Source: Streptomyces sp. Tue 6430 (GTDB taxonomy: Bacteria > Actinomycetota > Actinomycetes > Streptomycetales > Streptomycetaceae). Taken from it: DNA of 64,000 nucleotides. A program made the translations under genes and the position numbers. Shown here piece by piece: positions 34,504-45,019 of this stretch. The notes beneath the pieces were generated by a model. The model was not told the origin of the DNA. It did not search any database and saw only the letters and a list, made by a program, of their open reading frames with translations. The stretch is taken from the NCBI GenBank assembly GCA_021568835.1, contig JAKGSH010000010.1, positions 1,426,001 through 1,490,000 on the forward strand. The letters are read 5' to 3'. Within the stretch, counting starts at the first letter, position 1; each line of letters starts with the position of its first letter.

Positions 34504-34676
34504 GCCGCCAACCGTCCCGGTGGTGGCGTAGCGTGACCAGTGGTGACGCACTGACGCCAAGTGGTTGTACGCGCGAGTGCGGTACGTGTACGCGCCGCGC
34601 GGCATGTCTCTGGGTACGGCCGCGCGTTGGACCGGGCTGACCTGGCGGGCCGAAGAGGCCGGGAGAGGCGGGGCTT

Positions 34677-35545
34677 GTGGTTTACGGCGAGGAATTGGAC
34701 GAGGAGAGGGACCAGGGATCAGACGACGGGCCGCGCCCCGAGGACGAGCCCGGCACGGGAGTCGTGGCGGCCTTCGGCCGCCAGCTGAAGCTGTTCCGTA
34801 CGGCGGCGGGCCTCGAACGGCAGGACCTCGGCGCGAGGGTGGGCTACTCGGCGTCCACCATCGCGGCGTACGAGCAGGGGCGGCGCATTCCACAGCCGCG
34901 CTTCATCGACAGGGCCGATGAGGTGCTGGGGGCCAGCGGTGTACTAAAGGCGTTGAAGGGGGAGGTGGCTCGGGCGCAGTATCCGGCGTTCTTCCGGGAC
35001 ATGGCTCGGTTGGAGGCGGAGGCGGTTGAGTTGCTGGCGTACGACGCGCGCGTTGTCAACGGGCTTCTGCAAACCGAGGAGTACACACGTGCGTTGCTCG
35101 GAATGCGGCGCCCCCTCCTGGACGGCGAGACCATCGAACATCGCGTTGCGGCCCGGATCGCGAGACAGGACATCTTTGACCGCTGGCCGGCGCCGCTACT
35201 CAGCTTTGTCACAGAGGAGTCCGTACTGCGACAGCCCTTGGGTGGTGCCGCAGTACTTCGGGGCAGTTGGAGCAGCTGCTTCTCATCGGCGAGAAGCGGA
35301 ATGTGGAGATCCAGGTCATGCCCATGAATCGTGAGGACAACGCCGGGGTCGACGGACCTTTCACTGTGATCACGCGCAAGGGCGGGGATCAGCTCGTGTA
35401 CATGGAGGTCCAGGGGCGCAGCAGCATGGTGACCGATCGCGAAGAGGCGCGGCTCAACGCGGCCCGCTATGGGATCATCCGGTCGCAGGCTCTCACTCCC
35501 CGAGAGAGCCTGGAATTCGTCGAGAAGTTGCTGGGAGAGCTATGA
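34677..35545 (+). CDS. WhiJ-like XRE regulator with DUF5753, one frameshift
   Basis: About 289 residues once repaired. Helix-turn-helix: FGRQLKLFRTAAGLERQDLGARVGYSASTIAAYEQGRR. DUF5753 ligand-type domain: LLAYDARVVNGLLQTEEYTRAL, then RWPAPLLSFVTEESVLRQPLG. A base is missing in a G-run at about 35262 (the family sequence RGQLEQLLLIG needs GGGGG where GGGG is seen), after which the other frame completes the domain (NVEIQVMP, DGPFTVI, RLNAARYGIIRSQALTPRESL). The 3' end overlaps the DUF397 gene by ATGA. Proteins of this type usually bind the adjacent promoter and are countered by the DUF397 partner. Confidence 0.83.
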
Positions 35546-35754
35546 AGACCGCGCAAGCTCCGATCGAGGCGCAGGGACTTGACTGGTTCAAGAGCAGCTA
35601 CAGCGGTGCCGAAGGCGGGCAGTGTGTCGAGGTGGCAGGAGGCCCCGGCGCGGTGTACGTCCGGGACTCGAAGGACCTTGCCGGACCGATAGTCGCCGTG
35701 TCGCCGCAGGCGTGGGCCGGGTTCGTCGGGCTCGCCGCCGACGCCAACTTCTGA
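35542..35754 (+). CDS. DUF397 small protein, partner of the XRE regulator
   Basis: 70 residues with the family signature WFKSSYSGAEGGQCVEVA, VYVRDSKD and VSPQAWAGFV. It starts with ATGA overlapping the XRE stop, so the pair is translationally coupled. DUF397 proteins act with WhiJ-type DNA-binding proteins in Streptomyces, apparently as antagonists or effectors. Confidence 0.93.
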   Translation: MKTAQAPIEAQGLDWFKSSYSGAEGGQCVEVAGGPGAVYVRDSKDLAGPIVAVSPQAWAGFVGLAADANF

Positions 35755-35835
35755 GTCCGTACGAGACAGTCACTCATCCGCCCCTTGGTCCCGGCCGCCG
35801 CCTTCAACGGCGCCGGAACCAAGGTCGTTCACGCC

Positions 35836-38800
35836 CTACTCGGCAGAGCCCCGGGGCGGCTCCGCGTCACCAGGCTCCCAGCCCGCATCCCGTAGGCGTT
35901 TCGTGAACGTGTCGTGCGCGGCCTTCATTTCGGTGATGCGGTTGGCTTGGTGGAGGGGTTCGGCGTATCCCTCAGGCACCTCGTGCTCCAGCGGGAACAG
36001 CTCCAGTGCGCTCAACTGCTTCCAGGCGTCCTTGGGCTGCCCGTAACCGTGCTGCTGGTGCGCCTTGGCGATACGGCGGCCCGTCGCGTCGAACCACATG
36101 TTCTCCTCGTACTGCTTGAGGACGGGGAATCTGGCGTTGTACATCGCGACCAGCTCATCCTTGCTGATCCCGAGCCAAACGGCGACGAGCGCGTCGATCT
36201 CCACAAGGGCCGCGCGGCGGGCGAGTTCGGTGCGCAGGGGACTGGCGGGGGTCCAGGTGGGGGTGACTCCGTCGGCGAGGGGTGCGAGTTCGGACGGCCA
36301 TGCGGAGACGGCGGCCCAGGTGTCGGTCTGCCAGGTGGGGTCGTAGAGCTTGTTCCAGAGAGGGGCGTAGGCGTTGGTCTGGGCGTTCAGGCGGAGGGCG
36401 CGGAGTGCCAGCGGTTCGGCCAGCGGGTGATCGGGGGTGGGTGCTGGGAGGGTGCGCGCCTCACCGATCCGCAGATCGTTGCGCCCTGTGGCTCGGAGGT
36501 AATAGTCAATCGGCAGGGCAGCCATGAAGCCAGCCGCAAGGACGGTGTCCAGGTCGTTGGCCAGCGACATTGAGTTGACAAGGTCGACGTGAGTGGGTCC
36601 CTGCGGAATCAGGGAGGCAAAGAGACTCCGCTCGGTGTTCGAGGCGATCTGCCGCCGCCAGGCGACGCGGAAGAACTCCGAGTACGGTCGCATGCTCGCC
36701 GCCCGCAGGAGCAATTCGACAGCCTTGTCACGTTCCTCGGTCGTCAACTCCGGCAGTGCGGCGTCGACGTCGGCGCCCGCTGCGGCCATGGCAGCCGGGT
36801 CGGCGCGGAGTTGAGCCACACGATCGAAGTCCACCCACCGGTCCTGAGCACCGACAAACCGGGACTCAACGCACGCCCGCCGGTAATTCGTACGCGGCAC
36901 CTCGTCCTCGCCGAGGTTGCGGTGATCCCAGGGCTCGTAGTCGCGCATGCTCTTCGAACCGCCCTCGGGCGGCTGCTTGTGGTACGGGGTCGCAACGCTG
37001 AACATCGGCCCTTGAAGGATCACTTCGTTCCACTGTTCTGCCCGGCCGGGAGTCCAGGTGAAGTAGCCCGCCGTGCGGTCGGTCTTCTCGTTGAAACCAC
37101 CGCTGATTCGGGAGTCGAGCGCACCCAGTCTGTGGGGCCAACGGGCTAGCGCGGCGATGGCCGATTCCTCGGATCGCGTCACCGGGAAAAGCAGCTTGGC
37201 CTCTTCGGTCGGGCCTGGTTCATCCTCTCCGGCCAGTTTCTGCCAGTCTGCGAGCATCTGCGGGTCCACAGTGACGATTCGGTCGCGATGGGCGCGCAGG
37301 TCCCACTTGCCGTCGTTCTTCACCGCGGGTACGGGTCCGGTGCCGTCGTGCCTGAGTGACTTGGTCAGCACATGGGGATGGAGCAGCCAACTCATGTGCT
37401 GGAACTTGATCTCGGTCTCTGCGCCGTAGACGTTCACGCTGAAGTGAGAGCTGTTGCCTACGGGGTTGGCGAAGATAAGGAGCTCGTTCGTGAAGTCGGC
37501 ATGGAACCGCAAATGCCGATAAGCCGCCCTTCGCAACACCCCCTCCTTCGCCCCCGTCAAATGCGTGGACGGGTGAATCAGTCCCGCGATCCCCCGCTCA
37601 CCCGTAACCCGCCACGCCTGCAGCATGAACGCCCGGTACATGTCCGGCCGGGTGCCGACCAGTTCGGGGTACGTATCCGGTGAAGACAGGAAGCCGGAGA
37701 TGCCCGCCACGGTCTCCAGTTCGTTGAGGTAGAACGAGCGGCGACGGGGATCCCGCAGCAGACGCTCCACTTCCTCGCTCCACTGGGCCTCGGCCGCCTT
37801 CCCGCCCAGGACGAACCACGGCTCGATCTCCGCGAGCACAGCGGGCTCGTCCCACTCCTGGCGGACCCACGGTGGATTCCCCACCAGCAGATCGAACCCG
37901 CCCTCCGCGAAGACATGCGCGAAGTTCAACTCCCAGTGGAAGAATCCGTGTTCCTCCGCGATCTCGTACGACGTGCCGTACCACGGGAACAGGTCGCCGA
38001 TGTCCAGGTGCGAGACCCACGCCGACGTGGCCGTCATCTGCCGGTCGAGTTCCGTCTCGAACGTGTCGAGCGACGGGAGGTCCGACACCTTCGGGATTTC
38101 TTCCAACGTGCCCGCGCTGTCGTCCGTGTCCACCCGCCCCACGAGGGCCTCGGTGAAGGCGATCCAGTCCTCCAGGGACTTCAGGGCCACCTTGCGGCCG
38201 GCCTGCCCCTTGCCGCGCCGCGTCAGGTCCTCGTCGCCGTTCCAGTAGACCGGATCCGAGCCGTTCAGCAGGCCGACCTCTTCCAACGGCCAGAACCACA
38301 GCGCGCACCAGGCGTCCATCAGCTGCTTCAGCCGCCAGTACGGGCTGCCCTCGGCGCGCAGTGCCTGGACCACCGCGTCCCGGTCCATGAGGACGGCGCC
38401 GTGGGGCTTCGTCACGTCGGCCGCGGTCGCGCCCCACACGTCGATGGTGCGCGCGATCTCCCGCTCGGACAGGTCGAGACGCAGTCGGACCAGGTCCCAC
38501 AGGTACTCGACCCGCCGCGCCAGGGCCATCAGGCGGCCCGTCTGCGTGCGTCCCTGCTTGCCCTCGGACTCGGCCTCCGCCCCTTTTTCTCCTCCTTGGC
38601 AGTCCGCTTCGGTGGTGACACGGCGCCCGCCTCCGCGGTCGCGCCGGCGTCCGTGTCCGTGGTCGTGCCCGAGAAGTCGAAGCCGCCCTGCTCCCACAGG
38701 TCGAGGCCCAGGTCGAACGCGCCCTGCCCGATGCGCTCGTCCGTGACCGCGGCCTTGTCGCGGGCGTCGGCCGCGCTGGTGGCGGCCTTCTTCGTCTTCG

Positions 38801-41549
38801 GCTTCTGCTCGCCCCTGGGGTTCCTCCGCATCGCCGAGCGCCACCTCTTCATGGCCTCGATCAGCTCCGGGTCTAGCCAGTCGGCCACCGATCCGGCGGC
38901 CACGCTCACGGGCTGCTCGTCCGCTGCCGCGCCCTTCTTCGGCTTGCGCACCGACACCTGCTCGGCGATCGAGCCCCAGCCCAGGGCGGGGAGCAGGAAC
39001 TGATGGACCTCCCGGTGCTTCAGCCGCTCGGTGAGCGGAACGTGTCGGGGCCGCTGCTGCTCCTTGGCGTTCAGCCAGCCCCCCAGGTGCAGGGAGTGGC
39101 CCGGGTAGACCTTGCGTGCCGCGCCCACCAGGGAGTTGCCCTGGTGCAGATGCAGCCCGTACCAGGGGGCCTTCATGCCGGGGTGCATGGTGTTGAGCCA
39201 CAGGGAGATCTCGGCGAGTTCCACGGCGGTGTCGTTGAGGTCGACGCCGTACGCGTTGTGCAGGGCGATGTACGCCTTCGCCTTCTGGAGTTCGCGCTGA
39301 TAGTCCTCGGGGTCGATCTCCACGCCGCGTTCGCGCTGTGCGAGCTTCAGGTACAGGGCGGCGAGCTGGTCGACGGCCTCGTTGAGGAAGGCACCGGAGC
39401 CCAGGGCGGGTTCGCACACCCGCCAGCGCAGCACGTCCGCCGCGTTGACCCACGCCTTCTCCGGCTTCAGGGGGTCGACGCGGCCCTCGTCGTCGAGGCG
39501 GAAGCGGAGCGTCTGCTCCACCGCGGCCTCGGTCAGGGACTTGGGCGTGTAGTACGAGGCACTGGTCTGCCGGTCCCGGCCCGCGAGCCGGTACACGTAC
39601 GAGCCGACGGGATGGACACGCGAGGCCGTCTCCCCGGTGTCGCGGTCCACGACATCCTTGACGAAGACGCTGTTCCCCGGCTCGTCCGGATAGCGCCCCG
39701 ACCGCACCTGCCCCTCCTCGACCAGCCAGGACCCGCCGCTCTCGTCGCCGCCCTTGGCGACCTCGTACAGCGCTTCCCGGGCGATGAAGCCGGTGTAGGA
39801 CATCAGGCCCTCGTACACCGCGCCGAGGTGGTTGATGCTCAGGTTCGCGTACGAGATGAACGCGCCGTGGCCCTTGCCCTTGCCCTCGACGAAGGTGAGG
39901 TGACGCAGCACCTGATGCAGGACCTCGTTGCGCAGCCGCAGGTCCAAGGGCTTGGCGGGCGCGGGGCTGCCGTCGGGCAGGGTGGCCGTCGGGTAGGCGA
40001 TCTTCTGGCCGACGAGCTTTATCGACTCCGGGTCGAAGAGGCGGGAGCGCAGGGCCTCAATGCGTACCGCCGCGTGGCCGTCGTCCGGGGCGAGGCGCGG
40101 CTGGGAGTCGGGGTCCGGGGTGCTCCCGGCAACAGGCTCGATGGACTCGATGGGCTCGGTGACGGCCGCCGATGCGGCGGACAACGTGGTCCGGTCCTTG
40201 ACGGTGTCGGCCACCGGATGCCCGGTGAAGACCTTCTCGAAGAGCAGCGCGAGAGAGCCGTGGAAGTGGTGGCCGCGCCGCGACGCGCTGCCCAGCTTCT
40301 CCTGCGCGACCAGCTCGCGCAGCCGGGCCACGCTGTAGCCGGTGACGTACTCGTCGCTCTTCATCGGCACGATGTCGAGCTCGGGGCGGGCCTCCGCGTA
40401 CAGGAGGAACAGCAGCCGGTACAGATAGCGCAGCGACTCATGAGTGAGCAGCTTGGGCAGGTCGCCCGGTTCCTTGAGGACCTCCGGGAGCCAGTCCTGG
40501 AGGTCGTCGGGGTGCACACCCTGCTCGCGGGCCAGGTCGAGGACCTCGTTGGCGATCAGGTGCACCGACTTCTGCAGTCCCACCCGCAGTTCGGCGGTGA
40601 CGCCCACGGAATGGTCGCGGGACTCGGCAACCAGCTTGGCGATGTCGTCGTCCGAACCGTCCTCGCCGGGGCGCAGCGACGGGGCGCCGAAGACCGCGGC
40701 GATCAGGTCGATCTCGCCGGCGGTGGCGCCCTTGGCGGCCTTGCGGGGCAGGGCCGTGTCGAGGCTGACCGCGAGGTACTGGCCGCGGGAGAAGCAGTCC
40801 TTGTCGCCGAGGACCATCACGCCGCCGAACAACAGCAGTGCGTAACGGGGTGCGTTGTCGTTGGTCAGCAGCCAGGCGGCGAGATCGGTCACCGTGGTCA
40901 GGGACTTCCCGGAAGCGATGCGCACCGGAGCCGCCAGACGGTTCGCCGAGCCGTCGCCGCGCGTGGCGTCGACATCGGTGGCGAACCCCCCGGTCAGAAC
41001 GACCAGGCCCGGCTCGTGGTGGGCAACCGGGACGGCGACGGGGCCGGTGGGTGTCGTCGTGGTGAGGTGGCCGGGCGCGACCGGGTCGAAACCGAGGGCC
41101 GTGAGCAGCCGACGGTGCCAGGCGGCGAGGTCAGCCCGCCACACGGACTCGGGGGTGTCGTCGGCGACCCAGCCCGGCGCAAGGGCGCCCGGAGCCTGGG
41201 CCGGTCCCTGTGTGCTGCCGGGTCCGGCGTCGGACGGAGCGGGCTGGAAGGCGGGCGGATCGGACTCGGCGGAGACGGCCTTGAGCACGTCGGCCGCCGT
41301 CTTCTGCGCCGCGACGGCCCGGGTGTCCGTGACCGCGTGGTACTTCTCGGCGTCGGTGGCGAGGGCGGCGCGCGCGGCAAGGTAGGGCTGAGCCAGATCG
41401 CGCAGGCCCTGCCGCGGAGTGCGCTGCCCCTGCCGCTCAAGGGCCGTCCACTCCTTGAGCGGGCCCCCGCGAAGCTGCTTGGGCAGGATCTCGTCCAGAT
41501 AGAAGGGCGGGAAGTACTCGCCTTCGTTGATCAGGGAGTCGAACGTCAC
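35836..41549 (-). CDS. Very large DNA (adenine) methyltransferase, PglX/DrmMI-like, one frameshift
   Basis: About 1,904 residues once two frames are joined at the A5G4 tract 38580-38588. N-terminal about 650: helical region of the type seen before MTase cores. Motif I is CEPALGSGAFLNEA, followed by AYGVDLNDTAVELAEISLWL and GLHLHQGNSLVG. After the frame junction comes motif IV, NPPW in FDLLVGNPPWVRQEWDEP, which together with motif I indicates an amino-methyltransferase, most likely N6-adenine. The long C-terminus is the probable target-recognition region (YFTWTPGRAEQWNEVILQGPMF). The GTG 41549 has GGAG upstream and sits 16 bp after the SNF2 stop. DISARM class 1 pairs a DrmMI methylase with a DrmD SNF2 helicase, as here; BREX/Pgl PglX is of similar size. 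The break could be a sequence error or a phase-variable switch. Confidence 0.88.
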
Positions 41550-41564
41550 GCCTGTTGCTCCTGC

Positions 41565-44500
41565 TCATGCTCGTGCTCGGTGTGTGACGGGTGACGGGTC
41601 TGCGCCGGGGCCGCCGGGCCTGTCATGCGCCCGGTTCCAGGACGGCGAGGATCCGTACCATCGGCTCACCCGTGGTGCGCATCCGCGCGGCGGCCTCACG
41701 AAGCCGCTCGGCCGCGGCGTCGCGTGCGCCGCGGCCGCCCGCGAAGCCGGGAGGGACTGCTGCTGCCAGCGGCCGACCCGCCGTTCGTAGGCGAGCAGCG
41801 GCGCGTCGACCTTCTCGTCCGCGATCGCGCGCAGCTTCTTGAGCTCGCGCCGGGTCTCCGTGACCGCGGGCTCCACCAGCGCCTGGAGGGCCTCGATGTC
41901 TCCGGCGGCGTAATGATCATCCATGTCGGGGCCGATCTTGTACTCGGCCAGGACCTCGCGGGTCAACTCGCGCACCTGGGGCCTGCCGCTCGCCAAACCC
42001 TCCACGGCACACCAGGCGACGACGGTGGGACGGCCCTCCGCGTTGGACCACACGCCCTGGGTGAGGACCACCGGGCCCGCGGGCACCGCTTCCGGGGCGA
42101 CCTGGAGGACGGGCGCCTGCTGGCGCCCGATCTGCACCAGCACCTTGTCGGTGATCCACTCCACCACCGGGTGCAGCTCGCCGACATAGTGCGCGTCCGG
42201 CCACAGGGAGGTCGAGTCCGCGGCCTCGCGGGCGCGGCGCAGAGACTCCGCCCCGTCCCTGCGGCTGAACGTCAGGTTCATGCGGCGCTTGATGCCCTGG
42301 TCGCGCAGATAACCGGGGGGCAGCACGTCGAGTTGCCGGAAGAGATCCGCGGGAGTGTCGAAGCTGAGGTCGTTGCCGACGGCGGCGGTGTGCAGCCGGA
42401 ACTGCTCCAGGTCGGCGAGCTCGGCCAGGCCGGTCAGGACGTACTCCCGACGGTTGCGCTCGGCGGATTCCGCGAACAGACGGAGGGTGTCGACGGTGGG
42501 GATGGGCGGCAGCGTGTCACTTCCCGTCCCGTCGTCGTGTTCGGCGGTACCGGTCTCGGTGGTGCCCGAGGCCTGGTCGCCGTCGCCGCCCGGACCTGCG
42601 ATGTCGTCCGCGGAGTTCGGATGGCCGATCGCGTCCAGGTCGAAGTCGTCGAGATCGTCGAAGTCGCCCGAATCCTCGAAGGAACCGAAGTCGTCCGGGC
42701 CCGTGCCGAACTCGGCCAGAGTCTGCCGCTCGACGGGCAGTCCGGTCGTCAGCACCTCATCGCTGTCCGTGGCGGCGGGTACGGCCTCCAGGTCACGTAC
42801 CGCGTCATCCGGGGCGGCGCCCGTGAACAGCGCCTCCATCACACGGATCTCCTCGCGGTCCGCGTCGTTCTCCTTCGTCGCGGCCTCGACCGCGCCGAGG
42901 ATCTCGTGGACGCGAGCCTCACGGGCCAGCACCTTCACGGCGACGGCGGTGTCGTCCAGCGCGCCCTCCACCTTCGAGGTCAAAACCATGGCCCGGAACT
43001 CGGGCGGCTCGCTCTGGCCGTAGCGGTCGATGCGGCCGTTGCGCTGCTCCACGCGGATCAGACTCCACGGCAGGTCCCAGTGGATCAGGTGGTGACACTG
43101 GCGGTGGAGGTTGACGCCCTCGGAGGCGCCGTCACCGGTCAGCAGCAGCCGGATGTCACCGCCGGCCCGCGCGAACTCGTCGACGTACCCCTGCTGGACG
43201 GTGTCCGGAACGAGGCTGTGCAGGACCCGCACGGCAGCCGCGGCTTCGTCCCCGTCCCGCCAGCCGAGCAGCGGCGGCAGGACGGCGCCGAGCCAGGCCA
43301 GCGTCTCGCGGCGCTCGGAGAACACCACGGCGCGGCGCGCGCTGCCCGCCCCCACCCCGATCCGCCGCAGCTCGGTGACCAGACCCGCCAGCTTGGCGGT
43401 GGCCGACAGATCACGCTCGGCGGCGGGCCGCCGCAGCGCGTCGGCTGTGGCGACCTCCAGGGCTCGGGCCATGTCGGCGAGACGCAGCAGGGACGCGACT
43501 TCCGGCGCGGCCGGAGCGTCGGCCGCACCGGGCACCGGCGGGTCGGTGATCTCCGTGTGCTCCTTCGGGAGCCGATGGCCGAGTCCGGTGAGCCGCTTGC
43601 GGACGGTGGCGAACAGGGCCCGGTGGGAGGAGAGGAAGGACTTCAGCAGGACGTACGGGAAAAGCCGGTCGTCGGTGGCCCGGCCGGCCGAAGCCACGGG
43701 AGCGGGAACCGTCCCGGGTCCCACAGGGGCGGGAGCCGCCCCGGGTCCCGCGGCGGCGGCCTCCTCGCCGGGCTTCGCGAGCCAGAATCCCGCCAGTTCG
43801 GCGAAGATCCGCTCCTCCAGGTCGCTCGCCGCGCACGGCACCGGATACGAGCCGCCGCGCGGCGCCCAGGCACCGTTGAGAGCCTTGGCGACCTCCGTGC
43901 TGGTCTTCGTCCGGCGCAGCATCAGATGACGCAGTTCCTCCGGCTTGGGATGCTTCGGGTCCTTGACCGCCATGGGGTCGAGAAGGCGCACCAGGCCGGT
44001 GAAGGAGGCCATGTCGCCGTTGTGGGGGGTGGCACTGGCCAGGATGAGGGCGTCGGTGCGGTCCGCGAGGAGGTTGGCGAGGGCCCGGCGGTCGCTGCCC
44101 CGGTTGATGAGGTTGTGCGACTCGTCGATCACGACGGCGTCCCAGTGCACGTCCTCCAGCCAGGGCCGGTACCGCTTCGGGTTCTTCAGGGTGTCCATGG
44201 AGACGATCACGCGCTTGTAGTACGTGAACGGGTTCCGGCCGGCCGGAACCTTCCGTTCGATCCGCGCGATGCCGACACTGTCGAGCCGGACCAGCGGCAG
44301 CGAGAAACGCGTCCAGAGCTCGTGCTGGAACTGCTCCAGGACGGGGGCCGGGGTGACGACCAGGATTCGCTCCCCGCGTCCCCTGCGTACCAACTCGCCG
44401 AGCAGCACGCCGATTTCGAGGGTCTTACCGAGACCGACCACGTCACCGATCAGCAGCCGGGGGCGGAGCGGATCCGCCAGAGCCTTCACCGCCGGGCGCA

Positions 44501-44870
44501 GTTGGTAGTCCATCCGGTCCAGCAGGAATCCGTCGGTGAGCGCGAGCCCCGTCTGGATCTGCGGGAGCGGAGTCCGGCGCAGTACCGCCTCCAGGAAGAG
44601 ACGGCTGCGCCGAAAGTGCCGCGAGGAGTCGGGCAGCAGCACAGTGTCCTCCGGGCGCAGGACACGTGGCTCGTCGAACGAGCTCAGGAAACGGGCCGTA
44701 CGGCCCCGTACCAGCTCGGAGGCTCCGGTGGCCTCGACGACGTACTCGCCATTCGGCGTCGTAGAACTGTTGCGTACCAGCCACTCCTCGTCCCTGACCT
44801 CGATAACGGTCCCGGCCGGGGGCGGCCCGACAGAAGTGACCGAGCTGTCGGCGGGCGCTGCGTCGGGCAT
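41565..44870 (-). CDS. SNF2/RapA-like helicase (DrmD-like)
   Basis: About 1,101 residues. SF2 Swi2/Snf2 motifs: LLIGDVVGLGKTLEIG (I), LVVTPAPVLEQFQHEL (Ia), VVIDESHNLINRGS (DESH, II), LILASATPHNGD (III), VVFSERRETLAWL (IV), GASEGVNLHRQCHHLIHWDLPW (V), QRNGRIDRYGQ (VI). An acidic Asp/Glu-rich insert follows motif VI (FGSFEDSGDFDDLDDFDLD), and a C-terminal helical region ends the protein. Start is uncertain: ATG 44870 has AAGGAC at fair spacing, ATG 44900 has none. Followed 16 bp later by the methyltransferase, an arrangement typical of DISARM class 1 drmD-drmMI. Probably remodels or translocates on DNA marked as foreign. Confidence 0.9.
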   Translation of the reverse strand: MPDAAPADSSVTSVGPPPAGTVIEVRDEEWLVRNSSTTPNGEYVVEATGASELVRGRTARFLSSFDEPRVLRPEDTVLLPDSSRHFRRSRLFLEAVLRRTPLPQIQTGLALTDGFLLDRMDYQLRPAVKALADPLRPRLLIGDVVGLGKTLEIGVLLGELVRRGRGERILVVTPAPVLEQFQHELWTRFSLPLVRLDSVGIARIERKVPAGRNPFTYYKRVIVSMDTLKNPKRYRPWLEDVHWDAVVIDESHNLINRGSDRRALANLLADRTDALILASATPHNGDMASFTGLVRLLDPMAVKDPKHPKPEELRHLMLRRTKTSTEVAKALNGAWAPRGGSYPVPCAASDLEERIFAELAGFWLAKPGEEAAAAGPGAAPAPVGPGTVPAPVASAGRATDDRLFPYVLLKSFLSSHRALFATVRKRLTGLGHRLPKEHTEITDPPVPGAADAPAAPEVASLLRLADMARALEVATADALRRPAAERDLSATAKLAGLVTELRRIGVGAGSARRAVVFSERRETLAWLGAVLPPLLGWRDGDEAAAAVRVLHSLVPDTVQQGYVDEFARAGGDIRLLLTGDGASEGVNLHRQCHHLIHWDLPWSLIRVEQRNGRIDRYGQSEPPEFRAMVLTSKVEGALDDTAVAVKVLAREARVHEILGAVEAATKENDADREEIRVMEALFTGAAPDDAVRDLEAVPAATDSDEVLTTGLPVERQTLAEFGTGPDDFGSFEDSGDFDDLDDFDLDAIGHPNSADDIAGPGGDGDQASGTTETGTAEHDDGTGSDTLPPIPTVDTLRLFAESAERNRREYVLTGLAELADLEQFRLHTAAVGNDLSFDTPADLFRQLDVLPPGYLRDQGIKRRMNLTFSRRDGAESLRRAREAADSTSLWPDAHYVGELHPVVEWITDKVLVQIGRQQAPVLQVAPEAVPAGPVVLTQGVWSNAEGRPTVVAWCAVEGLASGRPQVRELTREVLAEYKIGPDMDDHYAAGDIEALQALVEPAVTETRRELKKLRAIADEKVDAPLLAYERRVGRWQQQSLPASRAAAAHATPRPSGFVRPPRGCAPRVSRWYGSSPSWNRAHDRPGGPGADPSPVTHRARA

Positions 44871-45019
44871 CGGGTGAGGGTCCTTAGAGTCGGTGGCCAT
44901 CGGGGACTGTCGGTCTGTCGGGTAGCGAGGTTCTGGACACCCGGGAGAGCCGGGTGGCTCGGACGAGGTTACGGCGCGAGGCGGCACGGCCTCCCGGCGC
45001 CGGGAGGCCGTGCCGTGGC

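Noticed and set aside
26667..44870. Identification as canonical DISARM class 1
   Set aside because: There is no separate DrmB (DUF1998) or DrmC (PLD) gene. DUF1998 is fused to the giant helicase, and extra genes (kinase, SF1 helicase, HEPN protein) are present. I describe it as related, not as DISARM.
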